A stretch of 64,000 nucleotides of DNA. It comes from Flavobacterium psychrophilum. Lineage in GTDB: Bacteria > Bacteroidota > Bacteroidia > Flavobacteriales > Flavobacteriaceae. The position numbers and the translations under genes are program-made. A model generated the notes under the pieces. That model was given only the letters and a program-made list of their open reading frames with translations, searched no databases and was not told the origin of the DNA. Position 1 is the first letter of the stretch; the number at the start of each line of letters is the position of its first letter. The DNA is taken from positions 186,001 to 250,000 of the forward strand of contig CAMCFT010000001.1 in assembly GCA_945874225.1 (NCBI GenBank). The letters are read 5' to 3'. This document shows positions 26,958 to 35,144 of the stretch, piece after piece.

Positions 26958-27833
26958 TTAGTTGGTTAGAATTAGATTTATTGCTGGTTCATTTATCATC
27001 ATTTTACCTGACGAATCACTATCGTTCTGCTTTATTTGTCTGTTCCATTTTCCTCCGGAAAAAGTGTACAAAAATTCTCTTTCCACATAATTGTAAAGAA
27101 TAAAAGGGAAATAGGTCTTTTGTGTTTGTGTTAAGTTTGTGTTTAAATCTGTAATAGTTTTTTCGGTTTTGTTCTTTTCAATCAATAACTTTTCAAATCC
27201 AACAAAAAGGCCGGTTTTTGGAAATTTTAAATTAAACTCCGTTAAATCAAATCGGTTTATTCGTGTTCCTTTTTTAACTGTAACTACAAAATCTTTGTCC
27301 AATAATTCTTCTCCAGGAAATCCATTGGAATCTACAGTGTAAAAATGAATTTTAATAATGGCCTTTTCTATTCTACTATCGGTATGAATAGTAACTTGTT
27401 TTAGATACTTTGTTCTTTTGTAAGTAGCGAAATAGGGGAAAAATTTGGTGTCAATCTTCGGTCCGTTATCAAATGCCTGATAGATTTCGTTATTAGTTTT
27501 CCCAATTTCTATTTCTTTGGTTCCAATACTTTTTGAAATTACAACCTCATTTAATGAATAGGCTGTTACTTTTAAATTTACATCTGATGCCTCCGATGCT
27601 TTAATGATTTTCTTCTCATATCCAAGTGTAGAAAAAATTAAACGTTTCCCTTTTGTTGTTGTGTTGATAAAAAAAGTCCCATTTTCCTCTGAAGTTGATC
27701 CAATGTTTTCATTTTCTACCCAAATATTTACATATGGAATTGGTTTACCAGTAAGACTGTCTTTTACAACCCCTTTTATTTGAGCTGAAACAAAACAACT
27801 GAATAATAGAAAAATATAAGCTGTGTTTTTCAT
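26958..27833 (-). CDS. carboxypeptidase-regulatory-like domain protein
   Basis: 291 residues. Signal peptide 1-17 (IFLLFSCFVSA) is followed by a CarboxypepD_reg-like beta sandwich: IKGVVKDSLTGKPIPYVNIW, then GSTSEENGTFFI and FSTLGYEKK. The C-terminal 180 residues are an uncharacterised beta-rich part (FYTVDSNGFPGEEL). The protein is exported and perhaps attached to the outer membrane. It follows the GH3-type gene by two bases, so it is the last gene of a three-gene operon. The function is unknown. Confidence 0.82.
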   Translation of the reverse strand: MKNTAYIFLLFSCFVSAQIKGVVKDSLTGKPIPYVNIWVENENIGSTSEENGTFFINTTTKGKRLIFSTLGYEKKIIKASEASDVNLKVTAYSLNEVVISKSIGTKEIEIGKTNNEIYQAFDNGPKIDTKFFPYFATYKRTKYLKQVTIHTDSRIEKAIIKIHFYTVDSNGFPGEELLDKDFVVTVKKGTRINRFDLTEFNLKFPKTGLFVGFEKLLIEKNKTEKTITDLNTNLTQTQKTYFPFILYNYVEREFLYTFSGGKWNRQIKQNDSDSSGKMMINEPAINLILTN

Positions 27834-27835
27834 TT

Positions 27836-29317
27836 TTATTTTAATAAATCCACAATTTTTCTATCATTGCTCAGTCTTGGAATTTTATTTTGTCCGCCCA
27901 GTTTTCCAATGGATTTCATATAGTCCTGAAATCCGTTTTTAGTGACTTTTGTAACAACGACTTTTCTCAAAACATTGCCCACAATTAAATCATCGTAGTA
28001 CATATTTTGTTTGCGCATTGCATTGTCTAAAGCTTCCGCAAAAGTTTCCGGGTTTTCAGGTTCGTTTTCAAATTCAATAAACCATTCGTGGTATGGTAAA
28101 CCTTCCTTTGGAGTAATTTGTGGCGCAACCGTAAACTCGTTGATGCGAATTGTTGTTCCAATTATAGCTTCCTGCAACGCGCTTTCGACTTCTTTGCCAA
28201 TCACGTGCTCGCCAAAAGCTGAAATATAATGTTTGATTCTTCCCGACACAATAACGCGATACGGTTTCAAACTTGTAAACTGAACGGTATCGCCAATATT
28301 GTAGCCCCAAAGTCCAGCATTTGTTGAAATTATCAACACATAATTGACGTCCAATTCAACTTCTCCAATGGTATGCCTTTTTGGATTTTCAGCGAAAAAT
28401 TCATCGCTTTTAATAAATTCATAAAAAATCCCGGAATTCAATAACAGCAACATTCCTTTTCCTTTTTGGGAATCTTGATAGGCAAAAAAGCCTTCCGAAG
28501 CAGGAAACAATTCGATGCTATCTACTTTTCGTCCAATAAGATTTTCGAATTTGGCGCGATAGGGTTCATAATTTACTCCGCCGTAAATGAACAAATTGAA
28601 GTTTTTAAAAATTTCGCCCACAGGTTTTCCTCCTTTTTGGTGCAACTTTTCAAAATACATTTGAACCCAAGACGGAATTCCTGAAATCACGGTCATATCT
28701 TGATCGAAAGTCTCTTCGACAATGGCATTTACTTTAGTTTCCCAATCATCAATACAATTCGTTTCCCAAGAAGGCAGTCGGTTTTTTTGTAAATATTTTG
28801 GAACAAAATGCGCTACGATTCCGGATAATCTTCCTAGTTTTATGCCGTTTTTTTCTTCCAAAATCGGACTTCCTTGGAGGAAAATCATTTTTCCATTAAC
28901 AAAATCAGCGTTTCCGGTTTCGTGAATATAATGCAGAATTGCATTTCGTGCTGCTTCGATATGAAATGGCATCGATTCCTTAGTAAGCGGAATATATTTT
29001 GCTCCAGAAGTGGTTCCCGATGTTTTGGCAAAATAAAGCGGTTTGCCTTTCCAGAGAATATTTTCCTCGCCTTTTACTACTTTATCGACATACGTTTTCA
29101 ATCCTTCGTAATCGCGAACAGGAACGGCTTTGGCAAAGTCTTCGAAAGTTTTTATTTGGTCAAAATGATGGTCAATTCCAAACTGGGTGTTTTTTGCTTG
29201 CTGGATTAAATCTTCGAAAACGTTTTGTTGCGTTTCTATTGGATTTGTTGCCCAAAGTTGTGTTTTCCGATAGATTTTTTTGGCAAAAAGTTTAGCAAAA
29301 AAAGGTTTTAAAGACAT
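27836..29317 (-). CDS. GH3 auxin-responsive-promoter family protein
   Basis: 493 residues of the GH3 / acyl-adenylate ligase family. The ATP-binding loop FAKTSGTTSGAKYIPL is at about 93-108, FIYGGVNYEPYRAKF near 240, the conserved LFPASEGFFAYQ near 266-277, and ISAFGEHVIGKEVE near 362-375. Bacterial GH3 proteins probably couple a carboxylate to an amine, but the substrate is unknown. It starts directly after the M23-like gene and precedes the regulatory-like lipoprotein gene, all on one transcript. Confidence 0.9.
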   Translation of the reverse strand: MSLKPFFAKLFAKKIYRKTQLWATNPIETQQNVFEDLIQQAKNTQFGIDHHFDQIKTFEDFAKAVPVRDYEGLKTYVDKVVKGEENILWKGKPLYFAKTSGTTSGAKYIPLTKESMPFHIEAARNAILHYIHETGNADFVNGKMIFLQGSPILEEKNGIKLGRLSGIVAHFVPKYLQKNRLPSWETNCIDDWETKVNAIVEETFDQDMTVISGIPSWVQMYFEKLHQKGGKPVGEIFKNFNLFIYGGVNYEPYRAKFENLIGRKVDSIELFPASEGFFAYQDSQKGKGMLLLLNSGIFYEFIKSDEFFAENPKRHTIGEVELDVNYVLIISTNAGLWGYNIGDTVQFTSLKPYRVIVSGRIKHYISAFGEHVIGKEVESALQEAIIGTTIRINEFTVAPQITPKEGLPYHEWFIEFENEPENPETFAEALDNAMRKQNMYYDDLIVGNVLRKVVVTKVTKNGFQDYMKSIGKLGGQNKIPRLSNDRKIVDLLK

Positions 29318-29821
29318 TTATTTTTGGTTGTTTTTCTTCGCTTTAGGAAGGTTGTTTTTTTCCTCTTTGGCCACTTGTTTTCTTAATTCCAATTCTTCTT
29401 TTGAAGGGGAAATATCCACCTGTGATGGCGCTTCGTCGCTTGAAGCAAGTATGGAATCTTTATTGAATTTTGAATATTCCAACTCTCCGGTCAACACTTT
29501 TTGAATTGATTTAATATAAGCTTCGTTTTTCTTTAAAGCCAATGTCAAAGAATCAGATTTTAAAGCTAATTCGGTAGCATCTTTCTTGAGTTTTGAAGAG
29601 GAATATCCAGGGATAAACTCTCGTAAAGGAGTAAAAGCAATGATATAAGTAGTGAAGGAAATTAGTAAAATAGCGCCAATAGTAACCGATATAAAAACAT
29701 TCATCAGATTTAATTTGAAGGAAAAAAGTTCTTCAAATGTTTCCTCGTTCAAAATAACCAATCGGTTTTTTGTGAATAATTTAGTAACGAGTTTTCTTCT
29801 TTTAAGTCTATTTTCAGACAT
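29318..29821 (-). CDS. membrane-anchor protein resembling an M23 peptidase without its catalytic domain
   Basis: 167 residues: a basic cytoplasmic start (ENRLKRRKLVTKLFTKNRLV), one membrane helix (about 42-62, FISVTIGAILLISFTTYIIAF), the conserved TPLREFIPGYSSSKLKKDAT and a coiled coil. From memory this matches the first part of a roughly 290-residue Flavobacteriaceae M23 metallopeptidase encoded between tatA and the GH3 gene. Here the frame stops after a Lys-rich tail (KAKKNNQK), and no HxxxD or HxH zinc motif follows before the GH3 start one base later. Either the peptidase domain was lost or this is a shorter variant. Confidence 0.72.
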   Translation of the reverse strand: MSENRLKRRKLVTKLFTKNRLVILNEETFEELFSFKLNLMNVFISVTIGAILLISFTTYIIAFTPLREFIPGYSSSKLKKDATELALKSDSLTLALKKNEAYIKSIQKVLTGELEYSKFNKDSILASSDEAPSQVDISPSKEELELRKQVAKEEKNNLPKAKKNNQK

Positions 29822-29839
29822 TGATTAAAGTTTATTCTA

Positions 29840-29869
29840 CAAATATAATAATTAATGTCTTGAAATCAA
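29840..29869 (-). promoter_or_regulatory. promoter of the M23-like / GH3 operon
   Basis: On the minus strand TTG (29869-29867) is followed after 19 bases by TATATTTG (29847-29840), a good match to the Bacteroidota -33/-7 promoter. The start codon lies about 19 bases downstream, giving a short leader. Confidence 0.65.
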
Positions 29870-30053
29870 TCGCCAATTTCCTTTATGAAATTTAAAAAAA
29901 TTGAATTGCCTTCCTGTCGGCAGACGGGTTTTAGAAAAATTTTTACGCTGATAAAACTAAATAATAACTTAAAATGATTTCAGGTTAAGTAATTCTATAT
30001 ACCTTTGTCTCAAGATTTATTACAAATTTGCCTCGGCAATAAATTATTTAATT

Positions 30054-30230
30054 ATGGGAAGATTTGGTATCACGGAAATCCTTATTATATTGGCGGTTGT
30101 TTTATTGCTTTTTGGAGGTAAAAAAATTCCGGAATTAATGAAAGGTCTAGGTAGCGGAATTAAAGAATTCAAAAATGCTGCTAAAGACGATCAACCAGCT
30201 AATAAAAAAGAAGAAGAAACTAAAGAATAA
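30054..30230 (+). CDS. tatA: Sec-independent translocase subunit TatA
   Basis: 58 residues, starting [20 protein letters not shown]. One N-terminal membrane helix is followed by the hinge [20 protein letters not shown] and a charged tail, the complete TatA/E signature. It forms the pore of the twin-arginine export system; tatC is not in the window. A candidate substrate with a Tat signal is at 12143. A TACCTTTG box at 30000-30007 may be its -7 element. Confidence 0.93.
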   Translation: MGRFGITEILIILAVVLLLFGGKKIPELMKGLGSGIKEFKNAAKDDQPANKKEEETKE

Positions 30231-30253
30231 ATTTCTTTAAATTTCAGCGGTAA

Positions 30254-30298
30254 AAAATTCCAAACCTCAAGTGATTTTCTTTTTGGGTTTGGAATTTT
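30254..30298. terminator. bidirectional terminator between tatA and tex
   Basis: Arms aaaattccaaacc (30254-30266) and ggtttggaatttt (30286-30298) pair perfectly, with flanking A and T runs. It lies 23 bases after the tatA stop and three bases before the end of the convergent tex gene. Confidence 0.85.
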
Positions 30299-30301
30299 AA
30301 T

Positions 30302-32425
30302 TTATATAATCATAGTCAACTGAATTCTCTTTCTATCTTCATCTACCTCAGTGACTTTTACCTGAACGTGTTGGTGTAATTTTACCACTTCATTTACATC
30401 GCTCACAAAACCAGCTTTGAGTTGCGAAATGTGAACCAAGCCGCTTTCTTTCAAACCAATATCAACAAAACATCCAAAATTAGTGATGTTATTAACTATT
30501 CCAGGTAAAACCATTCCGGTTCGAAGGTCTTTTATCGTTTTTACATTGGGGTCAAATTCAAAAACTTTGGCAGATTTTCTTGGGTCTAATCCTGGTTTTT
30601 CAAGTTCTTTGATGATGTCTTTTATACCCAAAATTCCTATTTCGGAAGTGATATAATTTTCGGCTTTAATCAAAACTGTTTTTTCTTTGTTGGCAATCAA
30701 ATTATTGACGGTCAATTTCAAATCCTTTGCCATTTTTTCGACAATACCATACGCTTCGGGATGAACCGCAGAATTATCCAACGGGTTTTTAGCATTCGAA
30801 ATTCGGATAAAAGCAACGCCTTGTTGATAGGCTTTCTCGCCTAATCTTGGTACTTTTTTAAGTTGTTTTCTGTCTTCAAACGGTCCGTTTTCAGAACGAT
30901 ATTGAACTATGTTTTCGGCAAGCTTCTCTCCTATTCCACTCACATAACTCAACAAATGTTTGCTCGCTGTATTGATGTTTATTCCAACGGAATTCACGCA
31001 ACGAATTACGGTATTGTCCAGTTCATCTTTAAGTTTAGTTTGGTCTACATCGTGCTGGTATTGGCCTACGCCAATGGCTTTCGGGTCAATTTTTACCAAT
31101 TCCGCCAAAGGATCCGAAAGTCGTCTTCCGATAGAAACCGAACCACGAACCGTCACATCATAGTTTGGAAATTCTTCTCTTGCAATTTTCGAAGCGGAAT
31201 ACACTGATGCTCCTGCTTCTGAAACAATGAAAACTTGAACTGGTTTATCGAAAGCAATTTTCTTAATAAAGAATTCTGTTTCACGTGAAGCAGTTCCGTT
31301 CCCAATAGAAATTGCATCAATTTGATATGCATTGACCATCGAACGAATTTTTTTCATCGCCATTGCGGTTTCGTTTTGTGGCGCGTGAGGATAAATATTT
31401 TCGTTGTAAAGTAAATCCCCTTTTTCGTCCAGACAAACCACTTTGCAACCCGAACGAAATCCTGGATCAATAGCCAGAATTCGTTTTTCGCCCAAAGGAG
31501 GTGCCAACAATAATTGACCTAAATTATTAGCAAAAACCTGAATCGAATTGGCGTCAGCCTTGGCTTTAGCTTCTTGTAACGCTTCGTTTGAAATCGCTGG
31601 ATTTAGCAATCTTTTATAACTGTCTTCGATGGCCAATTGCAAATGTGGTGTGGTGTCATTTTTATTTTTAATGATTAACTCATCAATCATATCATAGACT
31701 TCCTCAATATCAACTTCTATTTTAAATTTGATAAAACCTTCATTTTCGGCACGAAGCATCGCTAACAATCTGTGTGAAGGTGCTTTTGTTAAAGGTTCTG
31801 ACCAATCGAAATATTGGTTGAATTTTTGGGCTTTCTCGTCGTCTTTTTTGGCTTTTACGACTTTGGTTGTGATGATGGCTTTCCGCTGAAAAAGTCTTCG
31901 CAACTGTTTACGAACATAAATATTTTCGTTAATCCATTCGGCGATAATGTCGCGTGCTCCTTGTAAAGCAGCATCTTCATTAATCACGTTATTGTTCAAA
32001 TATTTAGTGGCAATAAAATCGACATCATCGTTATTTTGCGCCATTATAATTTTGGCTAAAGGTTCCAATCCATTTTCACGAGCGACATCGGCGCGGGTTT
32101 TTTTCTTCTTTTTGAATGGTAAATAGAAATCCTCCAATTCCTGTAAATCGAAACTTTGCTGGATTTTTTTATCCAATTCAGGTGTCAAAGCGTTTTGCTC
32201 TTCAATCGATTTTAAAATCGCTTCTTTTCGTTTTACGATGACTTCGTAATCCTTTTGGAGTTTGGCGATTTGTTCAATTTGAACTTCATCTAAATTACCG
32301 GTTTTGTCCTTTCGATAACGAGAAATAAACGGAATCGTGCAATCTTCTTGTAATAATTGAACTGTGTTTTGAATGTTTATAGCTGCAGTGACAACAGTTT
32401 TGGAGATAAATTGTATGTTGGTCAT
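30302..32425 (-). CDS. tex: Tex family transcription accessory protein
   Basis: 707 residues in the Tex order: N-terminal helical region with IPFISRYRKDKTGNLDEVQ (about 31-49), YqgF/RNase H-like domain ILAIDPGFRSGCKVVCLD (about 317-334), helix-hairpin-helix pair with GININTASKHLLSYVSGIG (about 486-504), and the C-terminal S1 RNA-binding domain GMVLPGIVNNITNFGCFVDI (about 636-655). Tex binds nucleic acids and affects transcription and RNA turnover. Slightly shorter than the roughly 770-residue proteobacterial Tex. It converges with tatA. Confidence 0.94.
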   Translation of the reverse strand: MTNIQFISKTVVTAAINIQNTVQLLQEDCTIPFISRYRKDKTGNLDEVQIEQIAKLQKDYEVIVKRKEAILKSIEEQNALTPELDKKIQQSFDLQELEDFYLPFKKKKKTRADVARENGLEPLAKIIMAQNNDDVDFIATKYLNNNVINEDAALQGARDIIAEWINENIYVRKQLRRLFQRKAIITTKVVKAKKDDEKAQKFNQYFDWSEPLTKAPSHRLLAMLRAENEGFIKFKIEVDIEEVYDMIDELIIKNKNDTTPHLQLAIEDSYKRLLNPAISNEALQEAKAKADANSIQVFANNLGQLLLAPPLGEKRILAIDPGFRSGCKVVCLDEKGDLLYNENIYPHAPQNETAMAMKKIRSMVNAYQIDAISIGNGTASRETEFFIKKIAFDKPVQVFIVSEAGASVYSASKIAREEFPNYDVTVRGSVSIGRRLSDPLAELVKIDPKAIGVGQYQHDVDQTKLKDELDNTVIRCVNSVGININTASKHLLSYVSGIGEKLAENIVQYRSENGPFEDRKQLKKVPRLGEKAYQQGVAFIRISNAKNPLDNSAVHPEAYGIVEKMAKDLKLTVNNLIANKEKTVLIKAENYITSEIGILGIKDIIKELEKPGLDPRKSAKVFEFDPNVKTIKDLRTGMVLPGIVNNITNFGCFVDIGLKESGLVHISQLKAGFVSDVNEVVKLHQHVQVKVTEVDEDRKRIQLTMII

Positions 32426-32481
32426 TATTTGATTTTTTTCGCGCAGCTAAAATAATATCTTTGAAACTTAATTTCAGCTAA

Positions 32482-32757
32482 ATGGATATTTTATTCTACT
32501 TTTTTTTGATTTTGAATGGAATTGTTTTTATGCTAACCGCTTATGATAAATATTTAGCAAAAGCTAACAAACATAGAATTTCAGAGTTGACCCTTCTGGG
32601 TTTTGTTTTTTTTGGCGGAGGTATCGGTTCTGGTTTGGCGATGCTTATTTTTAGACATAAAACTTCAAAAACGTCCTATTTATGGAAGTATTGGGGGATT
32701 GTATTCCTTCATATTTTAATAGCTTTTTTATGGATATATTTCCGTCCTTTTATCTGA
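32482..32757 (+). CDS. DUF1294 membrane protein
   Basis: 91 residues with three or four hydrophobic helices. The segment TAYDKYLAKANKHRISELTL followed by LGFVFFGGGIGSGLAML and FRHKTSKTSY is the DUF1294 core. Family function is unknown; in other bacteria it is sometimes fused to a cold-shock domain. A TATCTTTG box at 32456-32463 lies 18 bases before the start. Confidence 0.88.
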   Translation: MDILFYFFLILNGIVFMLTAYDKYLAKANKHRISELTLLGFVFFGGGIGSGLAMLIFRHKTSKTSYLWKYWGIVFLHILIAFLWIYFRPFI

Positions 32758-32813
32758 TAAATATGAATAATTACTTTTATTAATCACTTCAAAAAGCCTT
32801 ATTTTAAGGAAAA

Positions 32814-33725
32814 TTAATCCTGAACAATAAAATCCTTTGAGGCTTCTTCTTTATCATATTCGGGCTGAATATTAATGTGATTGATTTGGTATTTATCAAA
32901 TAAAACATGTTCCACCTGGTGTATAATATCATTGAATTCAGACATTTTTATATCTTCCAAACAATCTAAATGCGCTTCGAGGTGAAGTTCATCATCATTA
33001 AGATGCCAAACGTGAATGTGATGTAGTTTTCCTCCTCCGGAAATTTTATGCACTTCTTGAACAATTTCTTCTATATCAATATGAACAGGTGTAAAAAGCA
33101 TCAACATTTGAGTCGATTTTTTAAGTAAATCAACTCCAACAATTATTAAATAAATAGCAATAATCAGCGTCATTACACTATCAACCCAAAACCATTGAAA
33201 ATATTTCATTAACAATCCCCCAACTAAAACAGCTACCGAAGCCAACATATCAGTAAACAAATGCAAATAAGCCGATTTCATATTTAGGTTTTTATCCGCA
33301 TCATTTTTTAATAGTAAAGCAGACAAACCATTGACAACAATTCCTAAAATAGAAAGCCAAATTACCAATCCAGATTTAATTTCTTGCGGATTGAAAAACC
33401 GTTCTGTTGCTCCGTAAATTAAAAACAAAGCCACAATAATTAGGGTCATTGCATTTACAAAAGCAGCAATAAGTTCCGCTCTTTTGTATCCAAAAGTTTG
33501 ATTAACAGAGGCTTTTTTCTTAGATAATTTATTTGCAACATAACTAAAAACCAATGAAAGAACATCGGAAAAATTATGCAACGCATCAGAAATCAAAGCT
33601 AAACTTCCTGAAATAAGTCCACCAATAACTTGCGCAATAGTAATTACAAGATTTAATACAATCGAAAATAGAAGATTTTTACCTTGTGCTTCGTGATGAT
33701 GACTGTGGTTGCGATTGTTTCCCAA
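32814..33725 (-). CDS. cation diffusion facilitator (zinc/cobalt/cadmium efflux)
   Basis: 303 residues. A His-rich N-terminus (NRNHSHHHEAQ) is followed by six membrane helices. The metal-site residues appear as LISDALHNFSDVLSLVFS (about 43-60; HxxxD type) and HLFTDMLASVAVLVGG (about 155-170), and the cytoplasmic domain ends with HHIHVWHLNDDELHLEAHLD (about 235-254). This is the CzcD/ZitB type that exports Zn2+ and related ions across the inner membrane. It follows rpiB by six bases. Confidence 0.93.
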   Translation of the reverse strand: MGNNRNHSHHHEAQGKNLLFSIVLNLVITIAQVIGGLISGSLALISDALHNFSDVLSLVFSYVANKLSKKKASVNQTFGYKRAELIAAFVNAMTLIIVALFLIYGATERFFNPQEIKSGLVIWLSILGIVVNGLSALLLKNDADKNLNMKSAYLHLFTDMLASVAVLVGGLLMKYFQWFWVDSVMTLIIAIYLIIVGVDLLKKSTQMLMLFTPVHIDIEEIVQEVHKISGGGKLHHIHVWHLNDDELHLEAHLDCLEDIKMSEFNDIIHQVEHVLFDKYQINHINIQPEYDKEEASKDFIVQD

Positions 33726-33731
33726 AATATA

Positions 33732-34160
33732 TTAACAACTAATTTTATTCACTCTGGTTTGGTGTCTTCCTCCTTCGAATTCTGTAGTTAAAAAAGTTTC
33801 TACAATTTCTACAGCTTGTTGAATAGAAGTATAACGAGCGGGAATACTAAGAACATTAGCATCGTTGTGCAAACGAGTTAAATAAGCAATTTCTTTAATC
33901 CAGCATAAACCTGCTCTTACTTTCGGATGTTTATTAACTGTCATTGCTATTCCATTTCCTGAACCACAAATCACTATTCCAAAATCAGCTCTTCCTTCAG
34001 CAACATCAATTGCTACAGGATGACCAAAATCAGGATAATCAACACCCTCTGTGGTATCGGTTCCGTAATTAGTTACTTCGTGTCCTTTTGATTCTAAATA
34101 TTGAACAATAGCTTTTTTATAATCTGGTCCTGCGTGATCGTTTCCAATGGAGATTTTCAT
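33732..34160 (-). CDS. rpiB: ribose-5-phosphate isomerase B
   Basis: 142 residues from the ATG at 34160 (MKISIGNDHAGPDYKKAI); a longer frame adds nine unlikely residues. Interconverts ribose-5-phosphate and ribulose-5-phosphate. Key elements are DHAGPDYK (about 7-14), the catalytic Cys in GIVICGSGNGIAMTVNKHPK (about 66-85) and the HNDANVLSIPAR segment. A TAAATTTG box on the minus strand at 34192-34185 may be its -7 element. It borders the long AT-rich gap. Confidence 0.94.
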   Translation of the reverse strand: MKISIGNDHAGPDYKKAIVQYLESKGHEVTNYGTDTTEGVDYPDFGHPVAIDVAEGRADFGIVICGSGNGIAMTVNKHPKVRAGLCWIKEIAYLTRLHNDANVLSIPARYTSIQQAVEIVETFLTTEFEGGRHQTRVNKISC

Positions 34161-34803
34161 AAAATTTTTATTTGTTGTGTTGGGCAAATTTAGGTAAACA
34201 ATTGTAAAATTTTTAAATATATCTTGTTAAATGTATAACTGTTATAGTATTAATAATTAATTTTTTTAAGAAAATGATATCAATATAAATTAGAATAAAA
34301 TAATAAAAATTTTATAATAAATATGTTAAATTATAGTGGTGTTAATAGTATTTCATAAATCCTTGATAATCAGTTAACGTTAAATTAACATTGAATGTTT
34401 ATAACTTTAGATAGAAAATTAGAACTATTTCGTGTTTGTATGGAATAAAAACGTAATCCAAAACCGGAATGAAATAACCAAATTTAGTTTGGTGAATTTT
34501 TAGAAAAGTTATTGATATAAAAAGCTCTGTTATTAACAAAAAATCAATGGTAAGTTATTTACAAAACCAAACCATTGTTAATTGTTAACCATTGTTAATT
34601 GTTTTTTAAAATCAGTTAAAAATGAATAATTTAGTTTGCTATAACTATGTTGATAAATCGTTATAAAAAAGTATAACAACAAAATAAAGCTTTTAAAAAT
34701 AAACTTATTGTAACTATCAACACGCTATAATAACCATTAAAAAATAAATTTAATTTCCTTTTTCTTTTTGTTGTTTTTAATAGATGTTGACAACTTTAGA
34801 AAT
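34161..34803. other. gene-free AT-rich region; candidate chromosomal replication origin
   Basis: No reading frame of note in about 640 bases. The left part (34250-34340) is almost pure A/T. The middle has the direct repeat aaccattgttaattgtt twice (about 34570-34603) and several gttaac words. The right part holds three DnaA-box-like words, each close to TTATCCACA: ttatcaaca on the minus strand (34648-34656), ctatcaaca (34714-34722) and ttgtcaaca on the minus strand (34785-34793). Dominant gene direction changes here from minus to plus. These fit an oriC with an unwinding element, but no DnaA gene or dense box cluster is present, so this remains a hypothesis. Confidence 0.4.
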
Positions 34804-35037
34804 TTAAACAATATTTAAATTAGAATTTAATTCATCTAATATATTTTGTACTCTTTCGAAATCGTTGGGATGTATTTTAAGTTTAATTCCACCCAACGCA
34901 TTGGAATAAAATGGAGCAATCGAAGACATCGTTTCATTTTCAAAATAATATTGAATTTCTTCCTGATCTAGTCTATGTTTTAAAACTACAATTTCGTGTG
35001 TATAATTGAATATAGCTATAGTTTTAAACTCTTCCAT
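34804..35037 (-). CDS. DUF2007 family small protein
   Basis: 77 residues, alpha/beta. The pattern TIAIFNYTHEIVVLKHRLDQEEIQYYFEN and GGIKLKIHPNDFERVQNIL is the DUF2007 fold (PII-like ferredoxin-like domain), a family of unknown function sometimes called putative signal-transducing proteins. It forms a single-gene unit between the AT-rich gap and rnr. Confidence 0.82.
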   Translation of the reverse strand: MEEFKTIAIFNYTHEIVVLKHRLDQEEIQYYFENETMSSIAPFYSNALGGIKLKIHPNDFERVQNILDELNSNLNIV

Positions 35038-35144
35038 TTTTACTTTTTTATAAAGGTACGAAAGTTATTATTTCTTTAAAACTACATTCGGAACACTGAA
35101 CACTGAATACTATTTCGTAATTTTAGACTTTTAAGAAAAGATTT

